Part shown: positions 15,850-24,305 of the stretch, piece after piece
Position numbering within the stretch: position 1 is the first letter of the stretch
How the letters are laid out: each line of letters begins with the position of its first letter
Source: an uncultured Myxococcales bacterium
GTDB taxonomy: Bacteria > Myxococcota_A > Polyangia > Polyangiales > Polyangiaceae
Reading direction: 5' to 3'
Length of the DNA: 64,000 bases
NCBI GenBank assembly: GCA_937949945.1
Contig: CALFEQ010000153.1
Location: forward strand, 1-64,000
The notes under the pieces: model-generated
What the model was told of the DNA's origin: nothing
What the model saw: only the letters and a program-made list of their open reading frames with translations
Databases searched by the model: none
Made by a program: the position numbers and the translations under genes

Positions 15850-18800
15850 ATGATCCCGTACCTCGATCCGAAGGCGCACCTGCCTCCGCTCTATCGCGCG
15901 TTCCTGGACGAGCTCGCCAAGCGCGGATTTTCCGGTGAGATCCGCACCGACTACGCCTCGCGCCTCGTCACGGCGACGGACAACAGCGTCTATCAGGTCG
16001 TCCCGCTCGCGGTCGTGTTCCCGAAGAGCGAGGCCGACGTCAGGCTCCTGCTCGGGCTCGCGCACGAGGACCGCTACGCGTCCATCAAGCTGAGCCCGCG
16101 TGGCGGGGGCACCGGGACGAACGGCCAGTCGCTCTGCGACGGGATCATCGTCGACGTCTCGCGGCACCTCGCGAAGATCCTCGAGACGAACCTCGAGGAG
16201 GGCTGGGTCCGCGTCCAGCCCGGCGTCGTGCTCGACGAGCTCAACGCGCACCTCAAGCCCCACGGCGTCTTCTTCGCGCCGAACCTCTCGCCGTCGAACC
16301 GCGCCACCATCGGCGGGATGATCAGCACGGACGCGTCCGGCAAGGGCTCGCGCGTCTACGGCAAGACCAGCCAACACGTGCTCGAGCTCCGCGCCGTGCT
16401 CGTGGACGGCAGCGTGCTCGAGGCGAAGCCGATCGACGCCGACGAGCTCGAGCGGGAGAAGCGGCGCGACGATCTCCGCGGGTCGATCTTCCGCACCGTC
16501 GACGACGTGGTCACGACGCACGCCGAGGAGATCGCGACCGCGCTGCCGAAGATCGCGCGCTTCGTCACCGGCTACGACCTTTCGCACGTGAAGCGGCCGG
16601 ACGGGCGCTTCGACATCACGTCGATCCTGTGTGGCTCCGAGGGCACGCTGGCCTTGATCACCGAGGCGAAGCTGAAGCTCACGAAGCTGCCGAAGTACCG
16701 CGAGCTCGTCGCGATCCGCTACGCGGACTTCGACTCCGCCCTCCGTGCCGCCGGCGTGCTCGTGCGCGCCAATCCGAGCGCGATCGAGACGATCGACGAC
16801 ACCATCGTCGGGCTCGCGAAGAAGGACGTCATCTGGCACTCGGTCGCGCACCTCGTCGCGCAGGGCCCGGACGAGCCGCCGCTCGCCGCGATCAACCTCG
16901 TCGAGTTCGAATCGGACGATCCGGCCGCCGTCGCGGCCAAGGTGGAGGAGCTCTGCCGCGCGCTCGACGCCTCCCGTGGCGAGCCCTGGGCCCCGGCCGG
17001 TTACACCGTCGCGCGCGACCCGAAGGACGTCGCCGCTCTCTGGAGCCTGCGGAAGAAGGGGGTCGGGCTGCTCGGCAACGTCTCCGGCGATCGCCGTCCG
17101 GTCCCCTTCGTCGAGGACACCGCGGTCCCGCCCGAGCGGCTCGCCGACTACATCCGCGAGTTCCGCGCCATCCTCGATCGGCACGGGCTCCGGTACGGAA
17201 TGTTCGGGCACGTCGACGTCGGCTGCCTGCACGTGCGCCCGGCGCTCGACATGCGCGACGAAGGTGACGAGCGGCTGCTTCGCACGATCAGCGACGAGGT
17301 CGTCGCGCTCGTGAAGCGCTACGGCGGCGTCCTCTGGGGCGAGCACGGCAAGGGCTTCCGCGGCGAGTACGCGCCGGTCTTCTTCGGGCCGGAGCTCTAC
17401 GAGCAGCTTCGCCGCGTGAAAGGCGCGTTCGATCCCCGCAACCAGCTCAACCCCGGCAAGCTCGCGACGCCGGCAGGCAGCAACGAGCAGCTCGTCAGCA
17501 TCGACACGGTCAAGCGCGGGCAGTTCGATCGTCAGATCCACCCCGTCGTGCGCGCCAAGTACGAGACGGCCGTCACCTGCAACGGCAACGGCGCGTGCTT
17601 CGACTGGAACCCCGACAGCGTGATGTGCCCATCGTCGAAGGTGACGCGCGACCGCATCCACTCGCCGAAGGGCCGCGCGGGGATTCTCCGCGAGTGGCTG
17701 CGCCTTCTCGCTCGCGCCGGTCACGACGCCGGCGCGAGCCGGCCCGACGACGCGCCCGTGATCGCGCTCCGCCGCTCGCGCGAGAGCGCGCCGGACGACT
17801 TCTCGCACCAGGTCTACGACGCGATGAACGGCTGCCTCGCCTGCAAGGCATGCGCGACGCAGTGCCCGATCAAGGTCGACGTGCCGGCCCTGCGCTCCGA
17901 GTTCCTCGCGCAGTACCACGGCCGCTATCGCCGCCCGCTCAAGGATTACTTCGTCGCCGCGCTCGAGATCCTGCTCGTCGTCATGTCGTTCCTCCCGGGC
18001 CTGTTCAACCGGCTGATGACGACGAGCATCGCCAAGCGGATCCTCGACTGGGTCGGCATCGTCGACACGCCGCTCCTCGCCGAGGCGACGCTGGCCGCGG
18101 GCCTGCGCCAGCGTCGCGCGCCGTCCTTCGACGAGAAGGCCCTCGAGAGGTCGAGCCCCGAGGAGCGCGATCGGACGGTGCTCGTCGTGCAGGACGCGTT
18201 CACGACGTTCTACGAGCCCAACGTCGCCTTGGCCGCGTACGACGTGCTCACGCGTCTCGGTCTCCGCGTCGTGTTCCTTCCGTTCTTCGAGAACGGCAAG
18301 GGCCTCCACGTGAAGGGCTTCCTCCGGCGCTTCCGTGCCGTCGCGTCCCGGAACGCCGCGTTCTTGGCGCGCGTCTCGAAGCTCGGCATCCCCATCGTCG
18401 GCATCGAGCCCGCGGTGACGCTGACGTACCGGGACGAGTACGTCCACGCGCTCGGGGCGAAGGCCGTCCCGTTCCGGGTGCAGCTCCTCCAGGAGTACCT
18501 CTCCGAGCGGCTGCCCGAGCTGGCCGAGAAGGCCGGCATCGTGGCGCAGGGGGAGAGGCCCGCGCTGCGCCTGTTCGGTCACTGCACCGAGCGCACCGCC
18601 GAGCCCAAGTCGCAGGCGCAGTGGCAGCGCGTGTTCAAGGCGCTCGGCGTCGAGCTCGACGTCGTCCCGGTCGGCTGCTGTGGGATGTGCGGGGTGTTCG
18701 GTCACGAGGCCGAGCACCTCGAGGAGTCGCGCGGCGTGTTCGCGATGAGCTGGGAGAAGGCACTCGCGGGCGTCCCTCGCAGAGGGGACGGCGCCCCGCT

Positions 18801-18963
18801 CGTCACCGGGCATTCCTGCCGGAGCCAGGTGAAGCGCTTCGCGGGCTTCGTCCCGCGCCACCCGGTGGAGGCGCTGCGCGATCTCCTCGCGAGCGGGCCT
18901 CGACCGAGCCGGCCGAAGCGCTCGGAGGAGGCCCGCCGGCTCGAGCCGGCCGACGCTCCGTAG
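15850..18963 (+). CDS. FAD-linked D-2-hydroxyacid dehydrogenase fused to Fe-S domain (YdiJ type)
   Basis: 1037 residues, close to the usual length of YdiJ-like proteins. N-terminal FAD-binding PCMH domain (about 45-270; SPRGGGTGTNGQSL), FAD-oxidase C-terminal domain (about 270-540; RYGMFGHVDVGCLHVRP, GEHGKGFRGEY), then a ferredoxin-type cluster CLACKACATQCP and a CCG/heterodisulfide-reductase-like domain with GCCGMCGVFG. Proteins of this build oxidise D-2-hydroxyacids such as D-lactate or D-2-hydroxyglutarate and pass electrons to the respiratory chain. The substrate is inferred from family only. The UbiB-like gene begins 29 bases downstream. Confidence 0.88.
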   Translation: MIPYLDPKAHLPPLYRAFLDELAKRGFSGEIRTDYASRLVTATDNSVYQVVPLAVVFPKSEADVRLLLGLAHEDRYASIKLSPRGGGTGTNGQSLCDGIIVDVSRHLAKILETNLEEGWVRVQPGVVLDELNAHLKPHGVFFAPNLSPSNRATIGGMISTDASGKGSRVYGKTSQHVLELRAVLVDGSVLEAKPIDADELEREKRRDDLRGSIFRTVDDVVTTHAEEIATALPKIARFVTGYDLSHVKRPDGRFDITSILCGSEGTLALITEAKLKLTKLPKYRELVAIRYADFDSALRAAGVLVRANPSAIETIDDTIVGLAKKDVIWHSVAHLVAQGPDEPPLAAINLVEFESDDPAAVAAKVEELCRALDASRGEPWAPAGYTVARDPKDVAALWSLRKKGVGLLGNVSGDRRPVPFVEDTAVPPERLADYIREFRAILDRHGLRYGMFGHVDVGCLHVRPALDMRDEGDERLLRTISDEVVALVKRYGGVLWGEHGKGFRGEYAPVFFGPELYEQLRRVKGAFDPRNQLNPGKLATPAGSNEQLVSIDTVKRGQFDRQIHPVVRAKYETAVTCNGNGACFDWNPDSVMCPSSKVTRDRIHSPKGRAGILREWLRLLARAGHDAGASRPDDAPVIALRRSRESAPDDFSHQVYDAMNGCLACKACATQCPIKVDVPALRSEFLAQYHGRYRRPLKDYFVAALEILLVVMSFLPGLFNRLMTTSIAKRILDWVGIVDTPLLAEATLAAGLRQRRAPSFDEKALERSSPEERDRTVLVVQDAFTTFYEPNVALAAYDVLTRLGLRVVFLPFFENGKGLHVKGFLRRFRAVASRNAAFLARVSKLGIPIVGIEPAVTLTYRDEYVHALGAKAVPFRVQLLQEYLSERLPELAEKAGIVAQGERPALRLFGHCTERTAEPKSQAQWQRVFKALGVELDVVPVGCCGMCGVFGHEAEHLEESRGVFAMSWEKALAGVPRRGDGAPLVTGHSCRSQVKRFAGFVPRHPVEALRDLLASGPRPSRPKRSEEARRLEPADAP

Positions 18964-18992
18964 CGCCCTGCCGTTCGTGGTACGGTGGCGAC

Positions 18993-20744
18993 GTGATTTC
19001 CGTCGTCTCCGCCGTTCGCGATCTCGGGCGCCTCCGTGAGATCACGAGCGTGCTCGTGAAGCACGGCTTCGGCGAGGTCGTCGCTCGCGCGGGGTTCGCC
19101 CGCAAGCCGAAGAAGCTGCCTTCCACCGGCAAGAGCGAGCCGCCGCCGAGCACCACCAACGGCGCCCCGGCGGACGCGATCGAGCTGTCGAGCGACGAGC
19201 TCGCCAAGGGCGAGGAGGAGCGCTCGCGCATCTCGACGGCCGAGCGCATCCGGCTCGTGCTCCAAGACCTGGGGCCGTCGTTCATCAAGCTCGGCCAGAT
19301 CATGTCGACGCGGAACGACCTGCTTCCGCCCGACGTCATCGCCGAGCTCAAGAAGCTCCAGGACGACGTTCCTCCGGTGCCCTTCGAGGAGGTGAAGAAG
19401 GTCGTCGAGACGAGCCTGGGGGCGCCCATCGATCAGGTCTTCGTGTCGTTCGACGAGAAGCCGCTCGCGACGGCTTCCATCGGGCAGGTCCACCGCGCCG
19501 TGCTCGCGACGCCGGAGGGCGAGCAGCAGGTCGTCGTCAAGGTCCAGCGCCCCAACGTCGGCGTGACGGTGCAGCGCGACCTCGAGCTGCTCCACATGAT
19601 GGCCGCCGCCATCGAGCGAACGATCCCGGAGACGCGGATCTACTCCCCGATCGGGCTCGTCCAACAGTTCGATCGCTCGATCACCGCCGAGCTGAACTTC
19701 ACGATCGAGGGCGAGAACGCCGAGCGCTTCGCCAAGAACTTCGAGGGCACGCCGCAGGCGGACGTCGTTCGCTTTCCGAAGGTCTACAAGCAGGCTTCGA
19801 GCAAGCAGGTGCTCACCCTCGAGTTCTTCGAAGGCTTGAAGGTCGACAAGGCCGTCGCAGCCGGCGTCGACGGCAAGCTCGTCGCGAAGAACGCGGTCGG
19901 CGTCGTCATCAAGATGATCTTCGAGGACGGCTTCTTCCACGCCGATCCTCATCCCGGCAACATCATCATCATGGGCGGCACCGATCCGAACGGTCCGCCG
20001 CCGGTGTTCGGCCTCATCGATCTCGGGATGGTCGGCCGGCTGTCGCCGGAGCTCCGCGATCGCACGATCGACCTGATGCTCGCAGCCGCGCGAAAGGACG
20101 CATACGCCGTCGCCGACGCGCTCTACGCAATCGGCAGGCCGACGAAGAAGATCGACATGCGCGAGTATCGCGCCGAGGTCGCGATGCTCGCCGAGAAGTA
20201 CATCGGCAAGCCGCTGAAGGAGATCGATCTCTCGGAGATGATCCGCGACCTCGTGCAGGGCGCGATGAAGTACGGGCTCGAGATCCCGACCGACTTCATG
20301 ATGGTCGGCAAGGCGCTCATGACGATCGAAGGGATCGGCAAGCAGCTCGATCCCGACCTCGACGTCTTCGGCGAGGCGCAGCCCTACTTCATGAAGCTGC
20401 TCCGCCAGCGGTACTCGCCGCAGCGCATCGGCAACGAGCTCATTCGCGGCGTCGAGCAGCTCTCCCGTGCCGGCTACGACGTGCCCCTCCAGGCCCGCGA
20501 GGTCCTCGAGGACCTCCGCCTCGGGCGCATGCAGATCAAGACCCCCGATCCGCTCCTTCCCCTCGCCGCCGACCGGCTGGGCCGCCGCCTCTTCTCCGGC
20601 CTCGTCGTCGCGTCGGCGACCATCGGCGGGGCGATCACCTTCGCGCACGAGCGCACGCTCGGCGCCGTCCTGTTCGCGATCGCGGCGGCCGTCCTCGTCC
20701 TCCACGTCCTCTTGGACGCGCGGCGCGGGTCGAGGCAGCCCTGA
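18993..20744 (+). CDS. ABC1/UbiB-family atypical kinase
   Basis: 583 residues from GTG at 18993. Family signatures are complete: KxGQ-type FIKLGQIMSTRNDLLPP, the Ala-rich loop ATASIGQVHRA, ATP Lys in VVVKVQRP, catalytic HADPHPGN and the DLGMVG metal motif. Two hydrophobic helices close the protein (about 535-580), as in UbiB and ADCK proteins. These atypical kinases or ATPases support isoprenoid-quinone biosynthesis or lipid handling at the membrane. The upstream neighbour is a quinone-type dehydrogenase, which fits. Transcription should stop at the strong terminator 20 bases after the stop codon. Confidence 0.9.
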   Translation: MISVVSAVRDLGRLREITSVLVKHGFGEVVARAGFARKPKKLPSTGKSEPPPSTTNGAPADAIELSSDELAKGEEERSRISTAERIRLVLQDLGPSFIKLGQIMSTRNDLLPPDVIAELKKLQDDVPPVPFEEVKKVVETSLGAPIDQVFVSFDEKPLATASIGQVHRAVLATPEGEQQVVVKVQRPNVGVTVQRDLELLHMMAAAIERTIPETRIYSPIGLVQQFDRSITAELNFTIEGENAERFAKNFEGTPQADVVRFPKVYKQASSKQVLTLEFFEGLKVDKAVAAGVDGKLVAKNAVGVVIKMIFEDGFFHADPHPGNIIIMGGTDPNGPPPVFGLIDLGMVGRLSPELRDRTIDLMLAAARKDAYAVADALYAIGRPTKKIDMREYRAEVAMLAEKYIGKPLKEIDLSEMIRDLVQGAMKYGLEIPTDFMMVGKALMTIEGIGKQLDPDLDVFGEAQPYFMKLLRQRYSPQRIGNELIRGVEQLSRAGYDVPLQAREVLEDLRLGRMQIKTPDPLLPLAADRLGRRLFSGLVVASATIGGAITFAHERTLGAVLFAIAAAVLVLHVLLDARRGSRQP

Positions 20745-20763
20745 GCGGCCTGTAGAGACCCAC

Positions 20764-20823
20764 GAAAAGCAAACGCCCGTACGACACCTCCTCGCGGAGG
20801 GCGCGTACGGGCGCTTTGCTTTC
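20764..20823. terminator. Bidirectional terminator with nested hairpin
   Basis: Near-perfect inverted repeat with about 19-20-base arms (20764-20783 and 20804-20823, one bulge), flanked by A-rich and T-rich ends. Inside its loop is a second small hairpin, CCTCC-TCGC-GGAGG. It lies exactly between the convergent UbiB-like and atpE genes and can act on both. Confidence 0.85.
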
Positions 20824-20835
20824 GAGACGGCTCGC

Positions 20836-21183
20836 TCAGTGCGAGGGGTCCGCCATGCCCTGGAGGAAGAAGGCGATGACGAACGAGAGGAGCACGAGCG
20901 ACTCGATGAGCGCGAGGCCGAGGATCATCGGCGTCTGGATGCGGGGAGCCGCACCCGGGTTGCGCGAGATGCCCTCGAGCGCGGCCGCGGCCGCGCGGCC
21001 CTGGCCGAGCCCACCACCGAGGACGCCGAGGCCGATGGCGAGGGCGGCGCCGACGGCGGCCCACGTCTTCACGTCGAACTTGTTTGCGCCCACCTTGCCG
21101 GCCTCCTCCGCGAACGCAGCGAGCGGAACGAGAAACGCAGCGGCGAACGCGACTGCAGCGGGACCCAGCTTGCGGATGCTCAT
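20836..21183 (-). CDS. atpE: ATP synthase F0 subunit c
   Basis: 115 residues. The first 25 or so residues look like a signal peptide (FLVPLAAFAEE) before the usual two-helix hairpin; long leaders occur on some c subunits. Helix 1 has the Gly-rich GLGVLGGGLGQGR, the polar loop is RNP, and helix 2 carries the ion-binding Glu94 in LIESLVLL. Gln61 and Ser95 match part of the sodium-binding set of Ilyobacter-type rings, but the Tyr position is Leu. A strong ribosome site (AAGGAG, 21193-21198) is 9 bases before the ATG, fitting the high copy number of c. Last gene of the atpZIBE operon, ending at the bidirectional terminator. Confidence 0.95.
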   Translation of the reverse strand: MSIRKLGPAAVAFAAAFLVPLAAFAEEAGKVGANKFDVKTWAAVGAALAIGLGVLGGGLGQGRAAAAALEGISRNPGAAPRIQTPMILGLALIESLVLLSFVIAFFLQGMADPSH

Positions 21184-21338
21184 CGTGACAGACTCCTTCT
21201 TGAGATCGATCGGGGTACGGATGGGGACGGGGATCACCGGGGGCGGGTAACCCCGAATCGAGCGCGGGGCGCTCTTAGTCGTTTTTTCTCTGGGAGGGAA
21301 GACTTCCTCCCGGGGTTCTTTCGCGAAGCTTTTTCGTT

Positions 21339-22169
21339 TCAGGCGTGGGCCTTCTCGCCGTGATGCTCGTGCTCGTCGCCATGGCCGTGGTCGCCATGGG
21401 TCTCGGTCGCGAGCGCGATGTAGATGGTCGTGAGCAGGCAGAACACGAGCACCTGAACGATTGCGACCAGCGTGCCGAGCATCATGATCGGGATGGGCAC
21501 GAACAGGATGAAGATGCCCAGCAGGATCGAGAGCAGCAGGTGGTCGACGGCAATGTTCAGCATCAGACGGATGCTGAGCGTGACCGGCCGGATGATGAAG
21601 GTCGAGATGAACTCGATCGTGAAGATGAGGATGTTGATCGGAAGCATGAGCGGGCCCATCCACGGACCCGCGAGGTGCGTGATGAAGCCGAACCCCTGCG
21701 CCTTCAGCCCGTAGTAGGTGAAGGCGACGAGCACGACCAGGGCGCAGCCCGCCGTGATGTTCCAGCTCGAGGTCGGCGGCAAGAACCCGGGGATGAGCCC
21801 CAGGATGTTCGAGAAGAAGATGAAGCACGCGGCGGTGCCCACCACGGGGAAGTACTTCTTCGCCCGGGTCGGCCCCATGACGTCCTTCATCATGTTGTAG
21901 AAGAAGCCGATGAAGATCTCGAAGAACGTCCGCAGCGTGAGCTTCTCGTCGGGGATGACGGACTTCTCGTAGTCGACGACCGCCGCCTTCGCGCGCCACG
22001 CGAGGAAGGTGACGATGAGCACCACGAGGATGCTCGCGGCAATCGGCTCCGCGCCATGGGCGTCCACCGGCTTCTTGCCGAGGAACGTCTCACCGAAGTT
22101 CCGCATGTTCTCCTCGAGGGCGGGGAACATGGCGAGCAGATAGCTGAGGAAGGAGGTGTGCTCCGGCAT
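21339..22169 (-). CDS. atpB: ATP synthase F0 subunit a
   Basis: 276 residues, a five-to-six-helix membrane protein. The stator Arg required for ion translocation is at about 201 in VTLSIRLMLN; GLIPGFLPP in the middle is typical of subunit a. The C-terminus carries an unusual His/Asp/Glu-rich tail (about 256-276, HGDHGHGDEHEHHGEKAHA). Follows atpI after 126 bases and precedes atpE by 155 bases. The F1 genes are not in the window, consistent with split ATP synthase operons in myxobacteria. Confidence 0.95.
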   Translation of the reverse strand: MPEHTSFLSYLLAMFPALEENMRNFGETFLGKKPVDAHGAEPIAASILVVLIVTFLAWRAKAAVVDYEKSVIPDEKLTLRTFFEIFIGFFYNMMKDVMGPTRAKKYFPVVGTAACFIFFSNILGLIPGFLPPTSSWNITAGCALVVLVAFTYYGLKAQGFGFITHLAGPWMGPLMLPINILIFTIEFISTFIIRPVTLSIRLMLNIAVDHLLLSILLGIFILFVPIPIMMLGTLVAIVQVLVFCLLTTIYIALATETHGDHGHGDEHEHHGEKAHA

Positions 22170-22224
22170 GACGGTATGGCGCGTTGCTCGTCGGCGTCGT
22201 GCTCGACGGTGCGGGCCTCATAAC

Positions 22225-22292
22225 ACGAAGAAGCCGGGAATGGACCCCGGACTTCGTTCTTTGCGACCTCGAAATTCGCCTGTGTTGGCGAA
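22225..22292 (-). other. Two intercistronic hairpins between atpI and atpB
   Basis: One imperfect stem pairs ACGAAG/CCGGG (22225-22237) with CCCGG/CTTCGT (22246-22257); a second pairs TTCGCC (22275-22280) with GGCGAA (22287-22292). They lie in the message between atpI and atpB and have no U-tract. A role in RNA processing or differential expression of the F0 genes is possible. Confidence 0.4.
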
Positions 22293-22295
22293 CCC

Positions 22296-22766
22296 TTAGC
22301 CGCCCGCCCGGCGACTCGACCAGAGACTGGCCGCGGCGATGCCGAGCGGCAGCACTCCGTAGCCGACGACGAGGGGAATAGGGGCGACGAGGCCGCGGGT
22401 CAAAAGGATCCAGACGCCGCCGAAGAGAAGGAAGATCTTGAGGATGGCAAACACGGCCCAGACGGCACCCCCGCGGCGGCCGATCTCGGCGGGATCCCGC
22501 GACTTTTTGTTGCTCGTCGAGCCCTCGGGGGCCGAGCTGTCGCCCTCGCCGCCCTCGGGCTCGCCGGGGGCGCGGATGACGGCACGGATGATCGCCCTCA
22601 GCATGAGGAGGTTCGCGACCGCGATGCCCGCGCCGACCGCGACCGACAGCGCGGCGTGAGCGCCGGAGAGCACGGCAGCGCCGAGCGTGAAGATCGCGCC
22701 CAGGATCGCGCCGGCCTTCGCCGCCAACAGGCCCGTATCGTCCGTGTGGTCCTGCTCGGCGCTCAT
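22296..22766 (-). CDS. atpI: ATP synthase-associated protein I (AtpI-like)
   Basis: 156 residues with four predicted membrane helices (two near 14-60, two near 105-150), joined by an unusually long charged loop (about 70-100, EPEGGEGDSSAPEGS). Size, helix pattern and place directly upstream of atpB fit AtpI, which helps assemble the c ring or take up Mg2+; sequence identity in this family is low. The start overlaps the atpZ stop (ATGA), so the two are coupled. Confidence 0.75.
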   Translation of the reverse strand: MSAEQDHTDDTGLLAAKAGAILGAIFTLGAAVLSGAHAALSVAVGAGIAVANLLMLRAIIRAVIRAPGEPEGGEGDSSAPEGSTSNKKSRDPAEIGRRGGAVWAVFAILKIFLLFGGVWILLTRGLVAPIPLVVGYGVLPLGIAAASLWSSRRAGG

Positions 22767-23113
22767 GCTTCCGTCTTCTTGCCCTCGGGAGCCGCGGCGC
22801 TCGTGTCCGCGCTCGGAAGAGCGGGCTCGCTCTCGTCGCGGCCGGGCTCCTCGAAAGGATCCTCACCGCGCTCGAGCCGCTCCTCACGCTCGATGTCACG
22901 CTGCATCTGCTTCGCCACGCGGAACAGGTTGCGGAAGCCCGCATAGCACCCGAGCAAGAAGCCGACGAGCGCGATCCAGGACGTGCCCAGCTTCTGATCG
23001 AGCCAACGCCCGAGGTAATAGCCGACCGCCATCGAAAGGAGCAGCTCGATCCCGACGCCGCCATAGCGTCCGATGCTTTTCATTCCTTTCGAGCCGGCGA
23101 GCAGGCTGGGCAT
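22763..23113 (-). CDS. atpZ: AtpZ-like F0 assembly protein
   Basis: 116 residues from ATG at 23113, preceded by AGAGGA nine bases away. An in-frame GTG at 23143 has no ribosome site, and the ATG at 23083 is too close to its own. Two helices (about 18-40 and 45-62) contain the AtpZ pattern GIELLLSMAVGYYLGRWLDQKLGTS and LGCYAGFRNLFR, then an acidic tail. AtpZ and AtpI form small assembly or Mg2+ channel complexes for the c ring. First gene of the operon; the promoter should lie in 23114-23378, which also holds heptamer repeats. Confidence 0.8.
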   Translation of the reverse strand: MPSLLAGSKGMKSIGRYGGVGIELLLSMAVGYYLGRWLDQKLGTSWIALVGFLLGCYAGFRNLFRVAKQMQRDIEREERLERGEDPFEEPGRDESEPALPSADTSAAAPEGKKTEA

Positions 23114-23167
23114 CTCGGGTGGTCCTCTGCCTCGTTCTTCCACCGCGACGCGGCCCTGGCAAGGAGG

Positions 23168-23209
23168 ACTTCAGACTTCAGGCTCCAGGCTCCGGGCTCC
23201 AGGCTCCAG
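23168..23209. repeat. Heptanucleotide array upstream of atpZ
   Basis: Six consecutive 7-nt units: ACTTCAG twice, then GCTCCAG, GCTCCGG, GCTCCAG, GCTCCAG. The 31 bases at 23179-23209 are identical to 56603-56633. A further pair, CTGGAGA twice, is at 23307-23320. Located in the divergent promoter region of atpZ and the beta-barrel-like gene. Confidence 0.75.
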
Positions 23210-23378
23210 TTCGGATGACGCTCGCGGCACGGATGAGCACCCTCGTGTGCCGGGAGGAGTGGGGGCTCGAGGGGCGCGCGGTGCGCGCGGTGCGTGCAAG
23301 GACCGGCTGGAGACTGGAGACCGCCGATCGCAGCCGCCGTAGAAAAGCCCGCAAAAGACGAGCTGCTATCATCGGCGC

Positions 23379-24272
23379 ATGAGGCGGTCTTCGCTTGTCG
23401 CTTCGGTCCTTGCGTCTGCGCTGCTCGTCGCGTCGAGCGCGGCCGCGCAGCATCCCTCGGCGCCTCAGCCGCCGCCTGCGCAGTACCAGCCGCCGCCGGG
23501 CCAGTACCAACCGCCGCCGCCCGGATACGGTCAGCCGTCGTCGGGCTACGGGCAGCCGGCGTACTACGGTCAGGCGTCGCCGCAGCCTCACTACTACGGG
23601 CAGCCGCCTCCGCCGACGGCACACGTGAATCCGCCGGAGCCCGAGACGCACGCGCCGAAGTACTCGCTCTGGACCGGCCTTCGACTCAGCTACATGGGCT
23701 TCGGCTGGGCCTTCTTCGAGAACGAGCGTGGTCAGCCGGAGACGACGGGCAACTTCGTCCGGAACGGCATCGCCCCGCAGCTCGATCTCGGCGCGCGCAT
23801 CGCGTACCGCTACATCCCGTACGTCTACTGGGAGCACGGCTTCATGGGGCAGGGCCATCGCTTCGACGGGAGCGATGCCCGGTCCACGACCGACTACTAC
23901 GGCATCGGCTTCCGTCACGTCGGCGGCGACGTCGACTCCGTCGGCTTCCTCACCGATCTGTCGATCGGCCAGCGCGTGGTCACGGTGTCGAACGGCTCGC
24001 AGTCGTACTCGATGAGCGGCCTCGAGTTCTTCCGCCTCGGCCTCGGCGCCGAGATCCGCGTCGCGACGCTGTTCGCGATCACGGCCCTCGCCAGCATCTC
24101 GACGGGCGTCCTGACCGACAGCGAGGGAACCATCTCCTACGCCTGCCCGAAGGCGTGCGGCGACGGGCTGACGAAGCCGACGTACACGGACGGGAGGCTC
24201 ATCAACGGCTCGCTCCGGTACGTCGTGCTCAGTCTCGGAGCCGGGATCCACTTCGACGTCTTCGGCAAGTGA
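23379..24272 (+). CDS. Exported outer-membrane beta-barrel-like protein
   Basis: 297 residues. A clear signal peptide (ASSAAAQ) is followed by a Pro/Gln/Tyr-rich segment (about 25-85) with PPPGQYQPPPPGYGQP-type repeats, then alternating polar/hydrophobic strands (YSLWTGLRLSYMGFGW, APQLDLGARIAYRYIP) ending in VLSLGAGIHFDVFGK. This is the look of a small outer-membrane barrel, a fold common in Polyangiales genomes without known function. Two cysteines (CPKACG) lie in a late loop. Single gene, divergent from the F0 operon; convergent with rdgB. Confidence 0.72.
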   Translation: MRRSSLVASVLASALLVASSAAAQHPSAPQPPPAQYQPPPGQYQPPPPGYGQPSSGYGQPAYYGQASPQPHYYGQPPPPTAHVNPPEPETHAPKYSLWTGLRLSYMGFGWAFFENERGQPETTGNFVRNGIAPQLDLGARIAYRYIPYVYWEHGFMGQGHRFDGSDARSTTDYYGIGFRHVGGDVDSVGFLTDLSIGQRVVTVSNGSQSYSMSGLEFFRLGLGAEIRVATLFAITALASISTGVLTDSEGTISYACPKACGDGLTKPTYTDGRLINGSLRYVVLSLGAGIHFDVFGK

Positions 24273-24305
24273 GCCTCGACGTGACCGGCGCGCCGCCGGC
24301 GTCGC

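Noticed and set aside
15556..18861. A 1101-codon open frame on the minus strand opposite the YdiJ-type gene
   Set aside because: High GC leaves long stop-free frames on the reverse strand. The translation is Arg/Asp/Val/Leu-biased without any domain, while the plus strand encodes a complete enzyme.
17595..18992. Upstream extension of the UbiB-like protein
   Set aside because: Overlaps the YdiJ-type gene in another frame and is Arg-rich; the protein begins at the GTG at 18993 with normal composition.
21184..21338. GGGAGG/CCTCCC hairpin between atpB and atpE as a terminator
   Set aside because: On the minus strand it is followed by A-rich, not T-rich, sequence, and atpE must be expressed with atpB; more likely an RNA-stability or translation element.
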